Shown here one piece after another: positions 52,127 to 62,129 of a stretch of DNA of 64,000 nt (position 1 is its first letter; every line of letters starts with the position of its first letter). The notes under the pieces are model-generated. The model searched no databases, was not told the DNA's origin, and saw nothing but the letters and a program-made list of their open reading frames with translations. The stretch is from Tipula vernalis (lineage: Eukaryota; Arthropoda; Insecta; Diptera; Tipulidae). The DNA is taken from assembly GCA_958295665.1 (NCBI GenBank), contig OY282558.1, positions 334,525,106 to 334,589,105 on the forward strand. Direction: 5' to 3'. The position numbers and the translations under genes were made by a program.

Positions 52127-53773
52127 TCATTTCCTAAAATCTACGCACAATCGCTTCTTGCCGTTTTTCTTATCAACTAGAACTATTCTACTTGCATATT
52201 CACTAGTACTTTTTCTAATAATTTGATTATCTAGTAATTCCGATATTATTTCATCAACAATCTGTTTTTCCTTTATGGACATTCTACGCGGTGAACAGTT
52301 AAAAGTTTTAACTGAAGTTAAACATATTTTCATTTCGTGTTTTATATTTGGTATGAGATTCTTTGATTTATTTCCGAAGAACGAAATAATATTTAGAAAC
52401 TTTGAATTTAATTCGAAATCTCTCCTAGGCTCTCGGAAGAACGGTGCAATATCATAATCCGTGTTATTCGTTTCCGATTCATACTCAATCGATAGAACTT
52501 CATTAAAAAGCGTCAACACGTTTGAACATTCGTCATTCATCTTATCTTTAACGTCTAAAACATCTTGACTCAAACTGTCGGATCTAGTTTGGTCCCTATC
52601 CACTAACTCATAACAATTATCAGATTCATCTGCTAACACACTTTCGAAATTCAACTCATTAAAGTCTACCTCATCACTCACGTTATTGTTTTCGGGCGTA
52701 TCCCACATTTTACATTCCAACTTATCATAGCCCGCACCAGACAATACAAAACCACCTACCTGATTATTACTCCTTAGAAATTCCCGACCCAACATGCAGC
52801 CGTAGCAGATCGCATTATCCGGCATGACGTAGAACCTTAAATTAAAATGTACGCTAAAGATAAAACAATCCAAATTAAAAATTCCTAGAATACGTAACTT
52901 AGAACTATTTAATACCTTAAATGATCTTCCGTCAGGTTTCTGTAAAGTGATATCTGGTGGGACACAAGAAGTTTTTATGATATTTACTGGTGATCCGGTG
53001 TCCAATATAGCATTTATGGTTTCATTTTTTGTTGTTCTTATTACAATATTCACCTCATCGGAGTACACCACGCCGACACTTTTTGGAGCATTATTCTTTT
53101 TGAAACAATTTACATCAGTATGCCCGGTTTTTAGACAAAAAGAACAACAATTAAGACTTCGGTGCCCTACTTGATTACAGTAGAAACATCGTTGAGCATT
53201 GCTGTCGTTTTTACCATTGACCGGTATAGGTTTCTTCATTTCAGGTTTGTTGTTGTTGGGAAAATTCACCGGAATATTTTCCAACCGTTGTAGAACAAAA
53301 AGAAGTTCATCCAAATTTTTATATGGGGTTAAAGCCATCTTATCAGTAATTCTCGGACAATTTAAATTTTCGATGATACACTCGATTATTGCAGCTTCCG
53401 AAAACTTTGCTTGTTGTGCTATGGCCATGACATCGTAAACAAATTTAGAATAAGTCTCATTTGGTTTTTTAATTCGACTTTTCATGCGTCTGAAGACATT
53501 CATTTCGTTATGAAAATTATGAAATTTTTCTTTTATTCTGCGGCAAAAATCATCGAAATTATTTGGATTGATCATAGTAGCTATATTATTAATGTAGGTT
53601 TGTGCTGACCTTCGTAACCTTGTCGTTCCATAAAACGTTGCTTCGTATTCAGTCCAATCGTGTTGGAGTTTGAGGTTATTTAATTTCTCAATCCACTGGG
53701 AAGCACTGATGCCATTCCTATTAACCGGATCAAATTCGGGTAAGATTTGTTCTATTTCGTTCGGATGGAACAT
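52127..53773 (-). CDS. Gypsy gag-protease-RT start, long open frame
   Basis: 548 codons open. Residues 1-165: gag with QWIEKLNNLKLQHDWTEYEA and FCRRIKEKFHNFHNEMNVFR. Zinc knuckles at about 193-225 (CFYCNQVGHRSLNC then CSFCLKTGHTDVNC). Protease: ETINAILDTGSPVNIIKTSC near 255 with D-T-G active site and MLGREFLRSNNQVGG later. An acidic stretch follows, then the RT entry QIVDEIISELLDNQIIRKST and VLVDKKNGKKRLCVDFRK at the end. Gag and pol share one frame here. It stops at 52127 in RT. Confidence 0.85.
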   Translation of the reverse strand: MFHPNEIEQILPEFDPVNRNGISASQWIEKLNNLKLQHDWTEYEATFYGTTRLRRSAQTYINNIATMINPNNFDDFCRRIKEKFHNFHNEMNVFRRMKSRIKKPNETYSKFVYDVMAIAQQAKFSEAAIIECIIENLNCPRITDKMALTPYKNLDELLFVLQRLENIPVNFPNNNKPEMKKPIPVNGKNDSNAQRCFYCNQVGHRSLNCCSFCLKTGHTDVNCFKKNNAPKSVGVVYSDEVNIVIRTTKNETINAILDTGSPVNIIKTSCVPPDITLQKPDGRSFKVLNSSKLRILGIFNLDCFIFSVHFNLRFYVMPDNAICYGCMLGREFLRSNNQVGGFVLSGAGYDKLECKMWDTPENNNVSDEVDFNELNFESVLADESDNCYELVDRDQTRSDSLSQDVLDVKDKMNDECSNVLTLFNEVLSIEYESETNNTDYDIAPFFREPRRDFELNSKFLNIISFFGNKSKNLIPNIKHEMKICLTSVKTFNCSPRRMSIKEKQIVDEIISELLDNQIIRKSTSEYASRIVLVDKKNGKKRLCVDFRK

Positions 53774-53823
53774 TCGAGAACGTTGATTCGATGATATAAC
53801 ATCTGATTTTGTTCGACCAAATT

Positions 53824-54372
53824 TTATATTTCCCGATCTAAAAGTGTATCGTTATTAACCATTTTAAATGGGTTTACGTTGATTTGAAACGCATGATTTG
53901 AACCCCAATTAGTGTTTGGTTTCGGTGGTTGCGGATACCTAACCTCACAATTATTCGGTGGTGTCACATGCTGGAACGGTACTCCCAAATTCGCATAATT
54001 TGTACCCCAATTAGTGTTTGGTTTCGGTGGTTGCGGATACCTAACCTCACAATTATTCGGTGGTGTCACGTGCTGTAACGGTACTTCCAAATTCGGTTGG
54101 TATTGATTTAACGGTGAAAAATTACCGTTGACCATAGTCGGTGTGCGATTTGATTGTAGGCAGCCATTTCTTTGTAAGTTTTCATCTACTTTCGGTAGTG
54201 CAACTGTGGTGCTCCCATTATGATCAAAACTAAGTTTCCGTGGTCTACTAACCGGCGTATTCAATTCCGTTGTGATAAAACTGGTATCGAATGGCGGAAT
54301 TGCTTGTGGGGCGAGTGGGGCGACATCGGTGCGCCACTCTGCATTATTTATCATCTCTATATTTCTAAACAT
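53824..54372 (-). CDS. Gypsy gag N-terminal region with 34-residue tandem repeat
   Basis: 182 codons starting MFRNIEMINNAEWRTDVAPL about 110 bases inside the 5' LTR. It is proline- and asparagine-rich; a 102-bp unit (34 residues, core HVTPPNNCEVRYPQPPKPNT) occurs twice in tandem at about 53890-54094. It ends at 53824, with a frameshift or stop before the continuation at 53773. Confidence 0.8.
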   Translation of the reverse strand: MFRNIEMINNAEWRTDVAPLAPQAIPPFDTSFITTELNTPVSRPRKLSFDHNGSTTVALPKVDENLQRNGCLQSNRTPTMVNGNFSPLNQYQPNLEVPLQHVTPPNNCEVRYPQPPKPNTNWGTNYANLGVPFQHVTPPNNCEVRYPQPPKPNTNWGSNHAFQINVNPFKMVNNDTLLDREI

Positions 54373-54474
54373 TTTCTACACACAAAACAATATTCGATAT
54401 ATTTGTTTATCCACTACACCATTTATTCACTACTAAGTATTTGGTAAATACTTTATATACTTTATCTACTCAAT

Positions 54475-54487
54475 ATCCCACTTCTGA
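54475..54487 (-). promoter_or_regulatory. Gypsy primer-binding site, tRNA-Leu internal type
   Basis: On the minus strand TCAGAAGTGGGAT straddles the end of the 5' LTR. It is complementary to the CCCACTTCTGA stretch near, but not at, the 3' end of a leucine tRNA, as in micropia-type elements. It overlaps the LTR end by three bases. Confidence 0.65.
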
Positions 54488-54721
54488 TTTGTAGTATTAC
54501 CCGTTAATTCAAAAAATAGTTTAAAAAATGTTTATTATATTTTACTTCTTTTCCATTCAGCGTTATATTTCGAATGGCGTTTTATTTTAGTACTCAAACT
54601 TTATTATAAAAATGACAATTCAAAACGTATTACCACATGTAACTATATTATACTCAAACATAGATGGCGGTCGAAGCGACAAAAATTAATTATTTAAATA
54701 AAATCAACTGTTTCTACTTCA
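54485..54721 (-). repeat. Gypsy 5' LTR
   Basis: 237 bases matching 49581-49820. It abuts piggyBac subterminal sequence at 54722. Confidence 0.9.
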
Positions 54722-55243
54722 GATTCTAATGTATTTTATATGGGAATCACCACTGCATTTGCAGTTGTGCCGTTATTTTGTTAGACTGGGACAAAACTAT
54801 AAGCAAAATTTTAGACTTCATTGTTCGCTCCTAAACCAAAAACAAGACAGTATAGCTGACATTTTTTAATAATCTATTAACAATAAACTAACAAAATGAG
54901 AATACTTAATTCTCACAATACAAACCAAAATCCACAGCAGTGGTGACCTATTGAAAACCTCTGTAAATACTCCATTTGCAGTGGTTATCCGCGAATGTGT
55001 TAAAAAAACATAACCTAATATTTCATTAAACTGTGTATTTAACATTTTATAAGATATACATATTTGAACAGACAGGTAAAACGGTCCATATGTAATTGTA
55101 GAATTTCTACTATGGTCGGATGTCGGAAACTCTATTGTGGTAGAACGTGTAGATGTATTTCAAAAACAGAATGAATTCATGTTTGATTTGTTTCAAATTG
55201 AATACGCTTACAAAATATGAGAAATGAAAAAGGGCTTACTGTA

Positions 55244-55501
55244 GCTGCGTTTTTTTATTCGCTCCGGATAGCTGCTATCGAGAGCCATCATATAAAAAGT
55301 GGCTCCCGATAGCGCTCCGTATAAATAGATAGAGCCAAATATTTTTTATATGAAGTTTTTGGTAAACAATTGAATTAAAAATGATAGTTTGATGTTAAAT
55401 AAGTTTAGTTTACCAATAAATAGCGCGTCAAATTTAAATTTAGGCGTAGAAAAATGACGGCTCTCGAGAGCAGCTATCCGGAGCGAATAAAAAAACACAG
55501 C
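55244..55501. mobile_element. Small MITE with ~43-bp near-perfect inverted ends
   Basis: 258 bases beginning GCTGCGTTTTTTTATTCGCT and ending with its near-exact inverse. The repeats (about 43 bases, two mismatches) include CCGGATAGCTGCT(A/C)TCGAGAGCC. An additional GGCTCCCGATAGCGCTCCG block at 55301-55320 partly repeats the inner end. Non-coding; target duplication not clear. Confidence 0.8.
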
Positions 55502-58489
55502 TTGTATTAGAAGTGTATGTATTCCGAAATTTTAAAACTTCCATTATTATAGAAAATCTACATATGTCGCATAAACATGTTATCTAATCTTTCATAAATT
55601 CAATTAATTATTATTAATTAAAATAAATGATTGAAATTATTTTTATTGTCAATATTGTCAAAATTTTAACCAATTCACACAGCAAAATATGTTTTGAAAG
55701 TTAAAAATATTTCACCTCGATTATTTATTTTCACCTAATTTTTAACTAAATATTTTTAACACATTGACTAACAGCCTAAATAAGAATTTGCAAAAAAATC
55801 ACCCAGTGTGCAGACTAAGTATAATAAACACGACTGTATGTGCCCATGCCCAATATATTGTGATTAAAATAACAATCATTTTATCCCATGCGCTACCCAT
55901 TAATTCTGATAATTTTCTAATTCTCGCGAACAGATTTTCTTCACCCATAACTATTAACATAAATACGACTAGAACATAAACTATTATTTGTACATACATA
56001 CATAATGTATGCCCATTTATGTACATATCCACCATATTTAGAAACCATAAAATGCAGAAATTAAAATAAAAAGATTATTAGCAGAAAAACAATAAAAACT
56101 GTAAACAAAACAAAAACTGCCAACTCTTAATTTCCACAATTTTTTTTGTTTGCAAAATGTTTACAATAATTTTATTATTTAATTTTTATTTATGTTTTTA
56201 GTTTTTGTTGAACTTCAAGGGTTTTGATTACAGAGCGGTTTACGAATATCTTATAAATTCATTCATGACTATTACCAAAAAACAGCATTTAAAACAAAAT
56301 AATTTTTATGTCTTATTTTAAATTTCAGCTAGATTAGCTAATTTTGTTGTCACCGTCATATGTGTATATTTTGACAATTCATTAAAATTTCAAAACTATA
56401 AGCAAATATCACGATTTATCGTTTAGAATCTAAAATGAAAACAAATCTTAAATTGTTTGTGTTATTCTTTGCCTATTTTATTTATAAAGCAATATAGTAT
56501 TACCACGTAAAGAAATTACTAAAAGTAAACTAAACCAGTAAATACTGTGTTTATGGAGTCAACGAATAAATCGGCAAGTTACGTGAAAAATGCAATCATA
56601 TAGGACGTGACTTTTCCAGTTTTCTTCGGTAAAGTGAGACAACAAAAAATTATCGACGATTAATTGCAAATTTTGCATCATCGCAACATACTCTTACGAG
56701 TAAATATCCATGGAAATCAAATGGCCCCTAAGGTGTATTAAACAAACACTTCATTATGTTTTTGTTTTACGAGTATGTTTTTGTCAATCAATAATTATCA
56801 TTATATTATTGTAAATGTCATTAATATAATGATGTAGTTCAAACAATGAACAATTATAATAATTTGTTGTGTTTTTACATATTCAGTTTGTTATTGCTGT
56901 TGATAAAAATGATTTCCGTATTTAGCGGCGGTGATTAACGCTTAAAGAAGGTAATTGTATAACACATTAAACTCACTTAATAGTTTTTTTTTTTATCTAT
57001 CTATCTATCTTGCGGTATGAAATTACTATTACAATATTGTTTATGGATGGACAGGTGATCACAAGAGTAATCATCACCGCAAAGGTTATAATTTCCTAGA
57101 TTACAGTAATGAATAGTTATCGCTGTACGTATATGGCAAGAAAACATTTATTTTCTACTTTTTTGTATAGTTGCATGTTCAACCATTTAAAACCTCCTTT
57201 GTAGAAATTCAAATCATATCAAAATTTCTACAGAGGATCAATTTTCCAGATTTTTTCAGTTTTTATATTTCACAGCATACTCAGCATATTGGTTTAGGTT
57301 TTTCTGACTACTGGTTCCTTGGAAAACAAGGTTGCGTTTTCCGCTAAGAACATTTGTTAATAGGTTTCATCTTTTTAATTTACTCTAAATCCTAATTTAC
57401 ACTAACTCAATTCATTATAGTAAACGAATTTAAAGCTAAGTCCCTTATATAGTCTGAGCACTCTGCAACAAAACTAAGCTATATCCAAGTTTATTCTAAC
57501 TCCTGCAATCATTTGATGTTGATCAAATCAGGCAAGTATCAGAAAATGAGTAACTAAAATTTAACTTCATTTACGGTTACTTTAGAGCGTTTCATTCATT
57601 TGAAAATTTATTGCATGAGCTTGAACAAAATGATGGTTCAATGCATACTCCATGCACCGTGAGCTTACTCATAAGGGAAAATGAAGATTTTATTTCCAGA
57701 GGTGTAATTTTCAATTCCAATTATGTGGATGTATTATCAATGTTCTCTGGCAATTTATAGAATCATTGGTTCTTAATTCGGACGTCGACCCTAAATATCT
57801 TCCACCTGATCATGAAAAAATGATCGATCTTGCGAAATGGTAAGAAACTTGTGAAATTTAATGTATGTATTGGCTGCACAAATAAGTTTTGAGGGATTTC
57901 CAAAAGATGGCATAACTAGTATTAAATCATATCGGACACTAAATTTTAAAGAAGCTGAGTGTTCGGCCAGCACCGATGGCCAATGAAAAGTCATTGTGCA
58001 TTCGCGATCCAAACGTCATAATTGACGTAACCTAAAATTAAATTATTATTAAATTAAAATTTCACAATGAATTATATATTATAATAATACTTATCTTATT
58101 ATTCACATCCTTTCTTAATTAACATAGTAAATAGTCTAAAATAATTAATTGAATTTTATTAATTGTAATATTGTAGTATCAGAAATTAATTACCATATTT
58201 ATTGTTTTTGTATTGAGTTGACATTCAAAACTTCTAAATGTTAATAAAATAAAAACCTTATAAAAACCAGTAAAGGCTTATATTGAGCTATAGATGCGTT
58301 CGGTAAGCGGTAGAATTAGTTAAGCCATCTAAGGCCAGTACGAGTACTATAAAAATAATAATTTCTTACCGTGAATGAACCATGAAAAAATATAAGATTC
58401 AGTCTATTGTGAGCTTTAGCATTGTGCGCATAAAGGCAATATTTATAATATTGAATTAAATAAATTAAATAAATTACATAAAAATTGAA
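55502..58489. other. Unassigned AT-rich DNA
   Basis: About 3 kb without recognisable genes. It contains an (ATCT)n run of about four units near 56997-57010 and numerous A/T runs. Around 57868-57910 the sequence GCACAAATAAGTTTTGAGGG and AAAGATGGC recall a mariner 5' terminal region, possibly belonging to the mariner relic at 58490, but this is uncertain. Confidence 0.4.
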
Positions 58490-59290
58490 TCGACATTTTG
58501 TTTTTTATCATCGGTCAATCTTTCACTGAGTTGATCTCAAGGCCATGGGTATGGTGCAAAAACAAGAAAATTGGGTTCCATATAAACTCAAGCCAAGAGA
58601 TGTCGAAGCCGTTTTTTCACGTGCGAACAACTACACTAAAGACAAAATCGAAAAGGTTTTTTACATCGAATCGTGACGGGGGACAAAAAGTGGATCCACT
58701 ACGCCAACCCAAAGAGCAGAAAATCGTGGTGTAAGCCAAACCGAATATTCATGGCCAGAAGCTATCAGAGTGATCTATTATGAGGTACTCCAGCCTAACG
58801 AAACCATCACTGGAGAACGTTATCAACAACAATTGATGCAATTAAGCCGAGTATTGAAGCTCAAACGACCGCAATGTGCCAAAATACTTGACAAAGTGAT
58901 CTTTCAGCATGACAACGCTCACCCACAAGCTGGGATGCCCTACCCTACCCGCCGTATTTACCAAACATTGCTCCTTCCGACTACCACTTGTTCCGGTCGA
59001 TTACTCGTGGCCTGGCCGAGCAGCACTTCAATGCCTACGAAGAAGCCAAAAATTGGGTCGATTCTTGGATCGCCTCAAAAGACGAGGAATTTTTTCGACG
59101 CGGAATGCATATGTAAGATGGGAAGCGGTCGTAGCTAACGATGTGCCAGATTGCTCTAAATTGTTGACCAGTAAAAGAGTTAGGTGCCCTGAAGAAGGGG
59201 AAAAAATGCAAGAACGGTTAAATCTCAGAGAGCGGACCAATTTACTGATAGTTTGGGAATAAATCGTAAACGACGAGAAATAAAAATAGG
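58490..59290 (+). pseudogene. mariner-type (DD34D) transposase relic
   Basis: Frames interleave: VWCKNKKIGFHINSSQEMS and the better frame with MGMVQKQENWVPYKLKPRDV, then IVTGDKKWIHYANPK (first catalytic Asp; the usual Glu of 'GDEKW' is Lys), VIYYEVLQPNETI-like segment from 58770, KVIFQHDNAHPQA (second Asp) and IAPSDYHLFRSITRGL (third Asp, near 58970). The C-terminal WVDSWIASKDEEFFRRGMH and RWEAVVANDVPDC follow. There are many frameshifts, so inactive. N-terminal helix-turn-helix not recovered. Confidence 0.85.
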
Positions 59291-59599
59291 TTGCGGCCAA
59301 CCTTTTCTGTATGGGTGCTATGAAGAATTTAATTTGTCAGAAAGAGAATTCATATTTGACAATATTTGGTATTGAAGTTCAAAATTTAAAGGCGAATTTT
59401 TCGGCAAGTGGCTGTTTAAGGTTCCTGTAGAGCGATCATGAACCACTAATAACAGCTCTTGCAGTAGGAATACGTACATCTACGATTTTCTAACAGCCGG
59501 TAAACTGAAGAGAGTATGACAAGTGTTTATTACCTGTACACTGAATTGCCACAAAATAAACTAGATTAAGTTGCAGGTGATATCAGTGGGTTTGCAACA

Positions 59600-60110
59600 A
59601 TGGATTCCCATTATTGTCATTCTTCATCTACCAAAAAGTATTTGCACCTCATCTTAGTATAAGGCAAATATATGAAATGTATTGCAACGAAATAGACGAT
59701 CCTGTTAAATTTTGGCGATACGCATATTTGAGACCAAATTTAATTTGGCTTTCTTATGCCAAAAAATGGCTTGTACAACAAATGTGAAGAGCACAACATG
59801 AAAGTGAACAACGGTAAAATTTTGAGTGAAGCAGGACAAAATAAATGGTTGAATCATATGAAAAACGAGTTAACCGCAAAAGCTGAAAAAGACGTCGACA
59901 GAACAACTTATGAGTCAAATACGCGAATCCTTCCCGTTGATTTGCAAAACTTTTATGTATTACCCAAAAAAAATATCAACTGTTTTTGTTATAAAAGAAA
60001 GCTGCTATGTTTCAATCTCACTGGATACTGTCAGGATAATTGCAGAAATTTTCAGAAGCAGGACAATCTCTGTTGCATGAAGTTGACGCTGTTCACAGTA
60101 CGTTAGAAAA
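59600..60110 (+). pseudogene. Fragment of an uncharacterised transposon-like protein family
   Basis: The plus strand reads MDSHYCHSS-TKKYL, SIRQMYEMYCNEIDDPVKFW, LRPNLIWLSYAKK, then CEEHNMKVNNGK, GQNKWLNHMKNELTAKAEKD, LPVDLQNFYVLP and INCFCYKRKLLCFNLTGYCQ. From memory, this order (SHYC, Y---Y, F-DLQ--L, FYYKRKL-VYNLT) is shared by a large group of uncharacterised, multi-copy arthropod proteins of transposon type. One frameshift joins the pieces near 59755; sequence after 60050 is lost. No catalytic residues are covered. Function unknown. Confidence 0.5.
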
Positions 60111-60339
60111 GTACTTGAGAAATATGGAAATCTATAGCCCAATTGTATAAGTACGGTTACTTTCTAATTCTAAGCTTCCAAAAGTATTTTTTTTTTAATG
60201 TTGCCAGTGGCTTTATTCTAGAATCTTTCTACGTAAGAAACTCACAAAAAGTAATCAAACCTTAAATTAAAATTATTACATATTTTAAGTCTTATAGATT
60301 ATACTTATGCGTATGTATAACATAAACATTTAATAAATT

Positions 60340-61080
60340 TACAGGTTCACAGGTTCATCAGTCTCACTGGATCTGTTCTTCTCGGTCGCCTAAATCGCGC
60401 CTGTTTTACTATATCCCTAGCCAATTTGTTGGGGCGTGCTTCTAGTTTTGAATAATATTTCGAACTGAATTCTTTAATTGTTTCTTGTTTCATTGGTACT
60501 ACTGCCAAGTATTATCGCTTGGTTTCGTTGCAGGAGTTCTCTGGTTGAGGCGCTGATGAATCCCCTTAATTGAATATCAAATAGCCTTATACTCGTAGGT
60601 TTGATTATCGCTTCCCCGTTAGCCAATACGTTTTGGAAAATGTAATTTTTATTTGGTTGCGCTTTGTTTCAATATGATTTTTCAACGTTAACCTTCTATC
60701 CAGTTGCAAACCTAAGTATTTTACTTTCGTTTGTCGAGGAAAAGTTTTATCTGTTAATTTCACTGGGGCACAGGGGCGTTTGTTTGATTTGTTTTCGTTC
60801 ACTTTTATTCGCTATCCCTTCAGCCAGTCCATGACTTTGTTTAAACGATTCTGTAATTCCTTTGAGGCAATTTCGGGATTATTGTGTGACGCCAGGATGG
60901 CCGTGTCATTAGCAAATTTTGATATTATTACTTTGTTGGTTATAGATAGGTAAATCGGCTGTGTACAACAAGTATAATATTGGTCCTAGAACGCTGCCTT
61001 GAGGGACACCTATTTTGTTTGACCATGAAACAATTCTACCATGTTGGTTTCGGAACCCAAATTGATATGGTCTGAAATAA
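60340..61080 (-). pseudogene. Jockey-type LINE, reverse transcriptase 3' part
   Basis: On the minus strand: NKIGVPQGSVLGPILYLLYTADLP near 61020-60950 (pre-palm motif), ANDTAILA-like box around 60910 in place of 'ADDTA', KVNENKSN-type start of 60802-60605 with TKVKYLGLQLDRRLTLKNHI and ITFSKTYWLTGKR, and then KPTSIRLFDIQLRGFISAST down to about 60540. These are the palm and C-terminal motifs of Jockey-clade elements (Juan/BS/X-like). Several stops. 61080-61340 may be its further N-terminal part, much decayed. Confidence 0.75.
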
Positions 61081-61376
61081 CGCGCCGTTCTTCTAATATT
61101 GGTTTCAATTTCTAGTCTGTCCTCTCGGTTGCCGAGAGAACACTTAAATAGTTCTGGACGTTCTGGTTTTCTTCTTCCCGCAAAGCAAATCTTAGGGTCT
61201 TAATAGCTCGATTTAATTTCCATTTCAATAACGGTGACTTTGTTTGCTACATTAACGGCCATTTTTTCGCTTTTCCCCGATTAGTTCATGTATATTGTGT
61301 GACAGTTTATTAACTTTTTCAGAACTACTTATGCCGGAGGAGTATTAAGTTGAGAATTTTTTGTTCGACTAGCCTT

Positions 61377-61862
61377 CTATATTGATCCCAATTGTTTTGC
61401 TTGTTTGTAAGACGGTTCGGCAATTTGTTCCTTAGGACATTGGTACCAGCCAGAGAGTGTGAAATGGGCCTCGTCGGTCATCAAAATTTGCTTCCAAAAA
61501 TCAGGTTCAGTGCCAACAATTTGAGCGACTGTTTGGCCGTATTTCAAGCGACGTGGACGGTCTGTGGGCATTATTATTTCTGTTAATTGTACTTTATATC
61601 GAAACAAATGCAAATCATCCTTCAAAATGCGCCACAAAGTGGTTCCATTGACGCCAAAATGCTAAACGCGGCGACGATACAATACTTTTGGGTTCTGTGC
61701 AACACTCTCTCTGACCGCTTCAATCAGTTTATTGGAACGTCTTTTTCATTGATGAACGGCATGTTGACGATCTCTCACTGTCCCGTGCTCAACAAAATTC
61801 GACACCAAACGACGAATAGTCTTGTCAGGCGGTGCATGTTGGCGACGATATTTTCGACACAG
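61377..61862 (-). pseudogene. mariner-like transposase, N-terminal half
   Basis: Frames give KYRRQHAPPDKTIRRLVSNF and VEHGTVRDRQHAVH (first helix-turn-helix, with KT-IRRLV--F and GTV-DR motifs), RRSNKLIEAVRESVAQNPKV, GTTLWRILKDDLHLFRYKVQ (second helix-turn-helix) and EPDFWKQILMTDEAHFTLSG (first catalytic Asp). The frame ends at 61377 shortly after. The start codon is probably ATG at about 62009 (MNRLIV), upstream of the MITE. Confidence 0.8.
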
Positions 61863-61994
61863 CAGGGCCCATATTCTTGAAATTCACCGAAAACCTTTGG
61901 TATGAAACAATTTAAATCTTAGACTGAAATGACGTATTTCACTAGAAAATCATGTGCGACTTTTTTTGATCGAATTTCAAGAATAGCGGCCCTG
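61863..61994. mobile_element. 132-bp MITE with CAGGGCC ends
   Basis: Left CAGGGCCCATATTCTTGAAA and right, reverse-complemented, CAGGGCCGCTATTCTTGAAA, about 24 matching bases. It interrupts the mariner transposase near its N-terminus. A similar end (GGGCCCTGC, reverse complement GCAGGGCCCTTATTTCGAAT) occurs alone at about 63911-63930. Confidence 0.7.
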
Positions 61995-62129
61995 AACGAT
62001 CAAGCGATTCATGGTTAAAACTGTACTGAATTGACGTTTCAAAAACATGTTTAATCAGGGTTAATCGGTTGACAAATGTCAAAGATATTCAATGTTTTCG
62101 TACTCCCATAAAAGATGGCGCACCCTGTA

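Larger units (their letters stand above)
49581..54721 (-). mobile_element. Ty3/gypsy retrotransposon (micropia/mdg3-like)
   Basis: Two LTRs of 237-240 bases with about five substitutions and one A-run indel between them, gag and pol on the minus strand, a tRNA-Leu-type primer-binding site and no envelope. The pol frame runs into the 3' LTR and no good purine tract precedes that LTR, so some 3' sequence may be missing. No target duplication was found at its two edges. Confidence 0.9.
40635..54999 (-). mobile_element. piggyBac-like transposon expanded by three nested insertions
   Basis: TTAA flanks at 40631-40634 and 55000-55003, and inverted 11-base ends CACATTCGCGG (40635-40645) / CCGCGAATGTG (54989-54999), define a piggyBac-type element. 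Subterminal CACTGCA/TGCAGTG palindromes occur at both ends (40790-40920; 54750-54985). Removing a Helitron (41472-47363), a Tc1/mariner element (48749-49533) and a gypsy element (49581-54721) leaves about 2.5 kb, the usual size for piggyBac, with one minus-strand transposase gene in pieces. The intact TTAA pair and ends argue that the whole has stayed in place since insertion. Confidence 0.85.
61377..62127 (-). mobile_element. mariner-like element, 5' half, with a MITE inside
   Basis: The outer end at 62110-62127 reads, on the minus strand, CAGGGTGCGCCATCTTTT next to TA (62128-62129), a known mariner-type end. The transposase N-terminal half follows on the minus strand, interrupted by a 132-bp MITE at 61863-61994. 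The 3' half of the element is absent. Confidence 0.7.
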
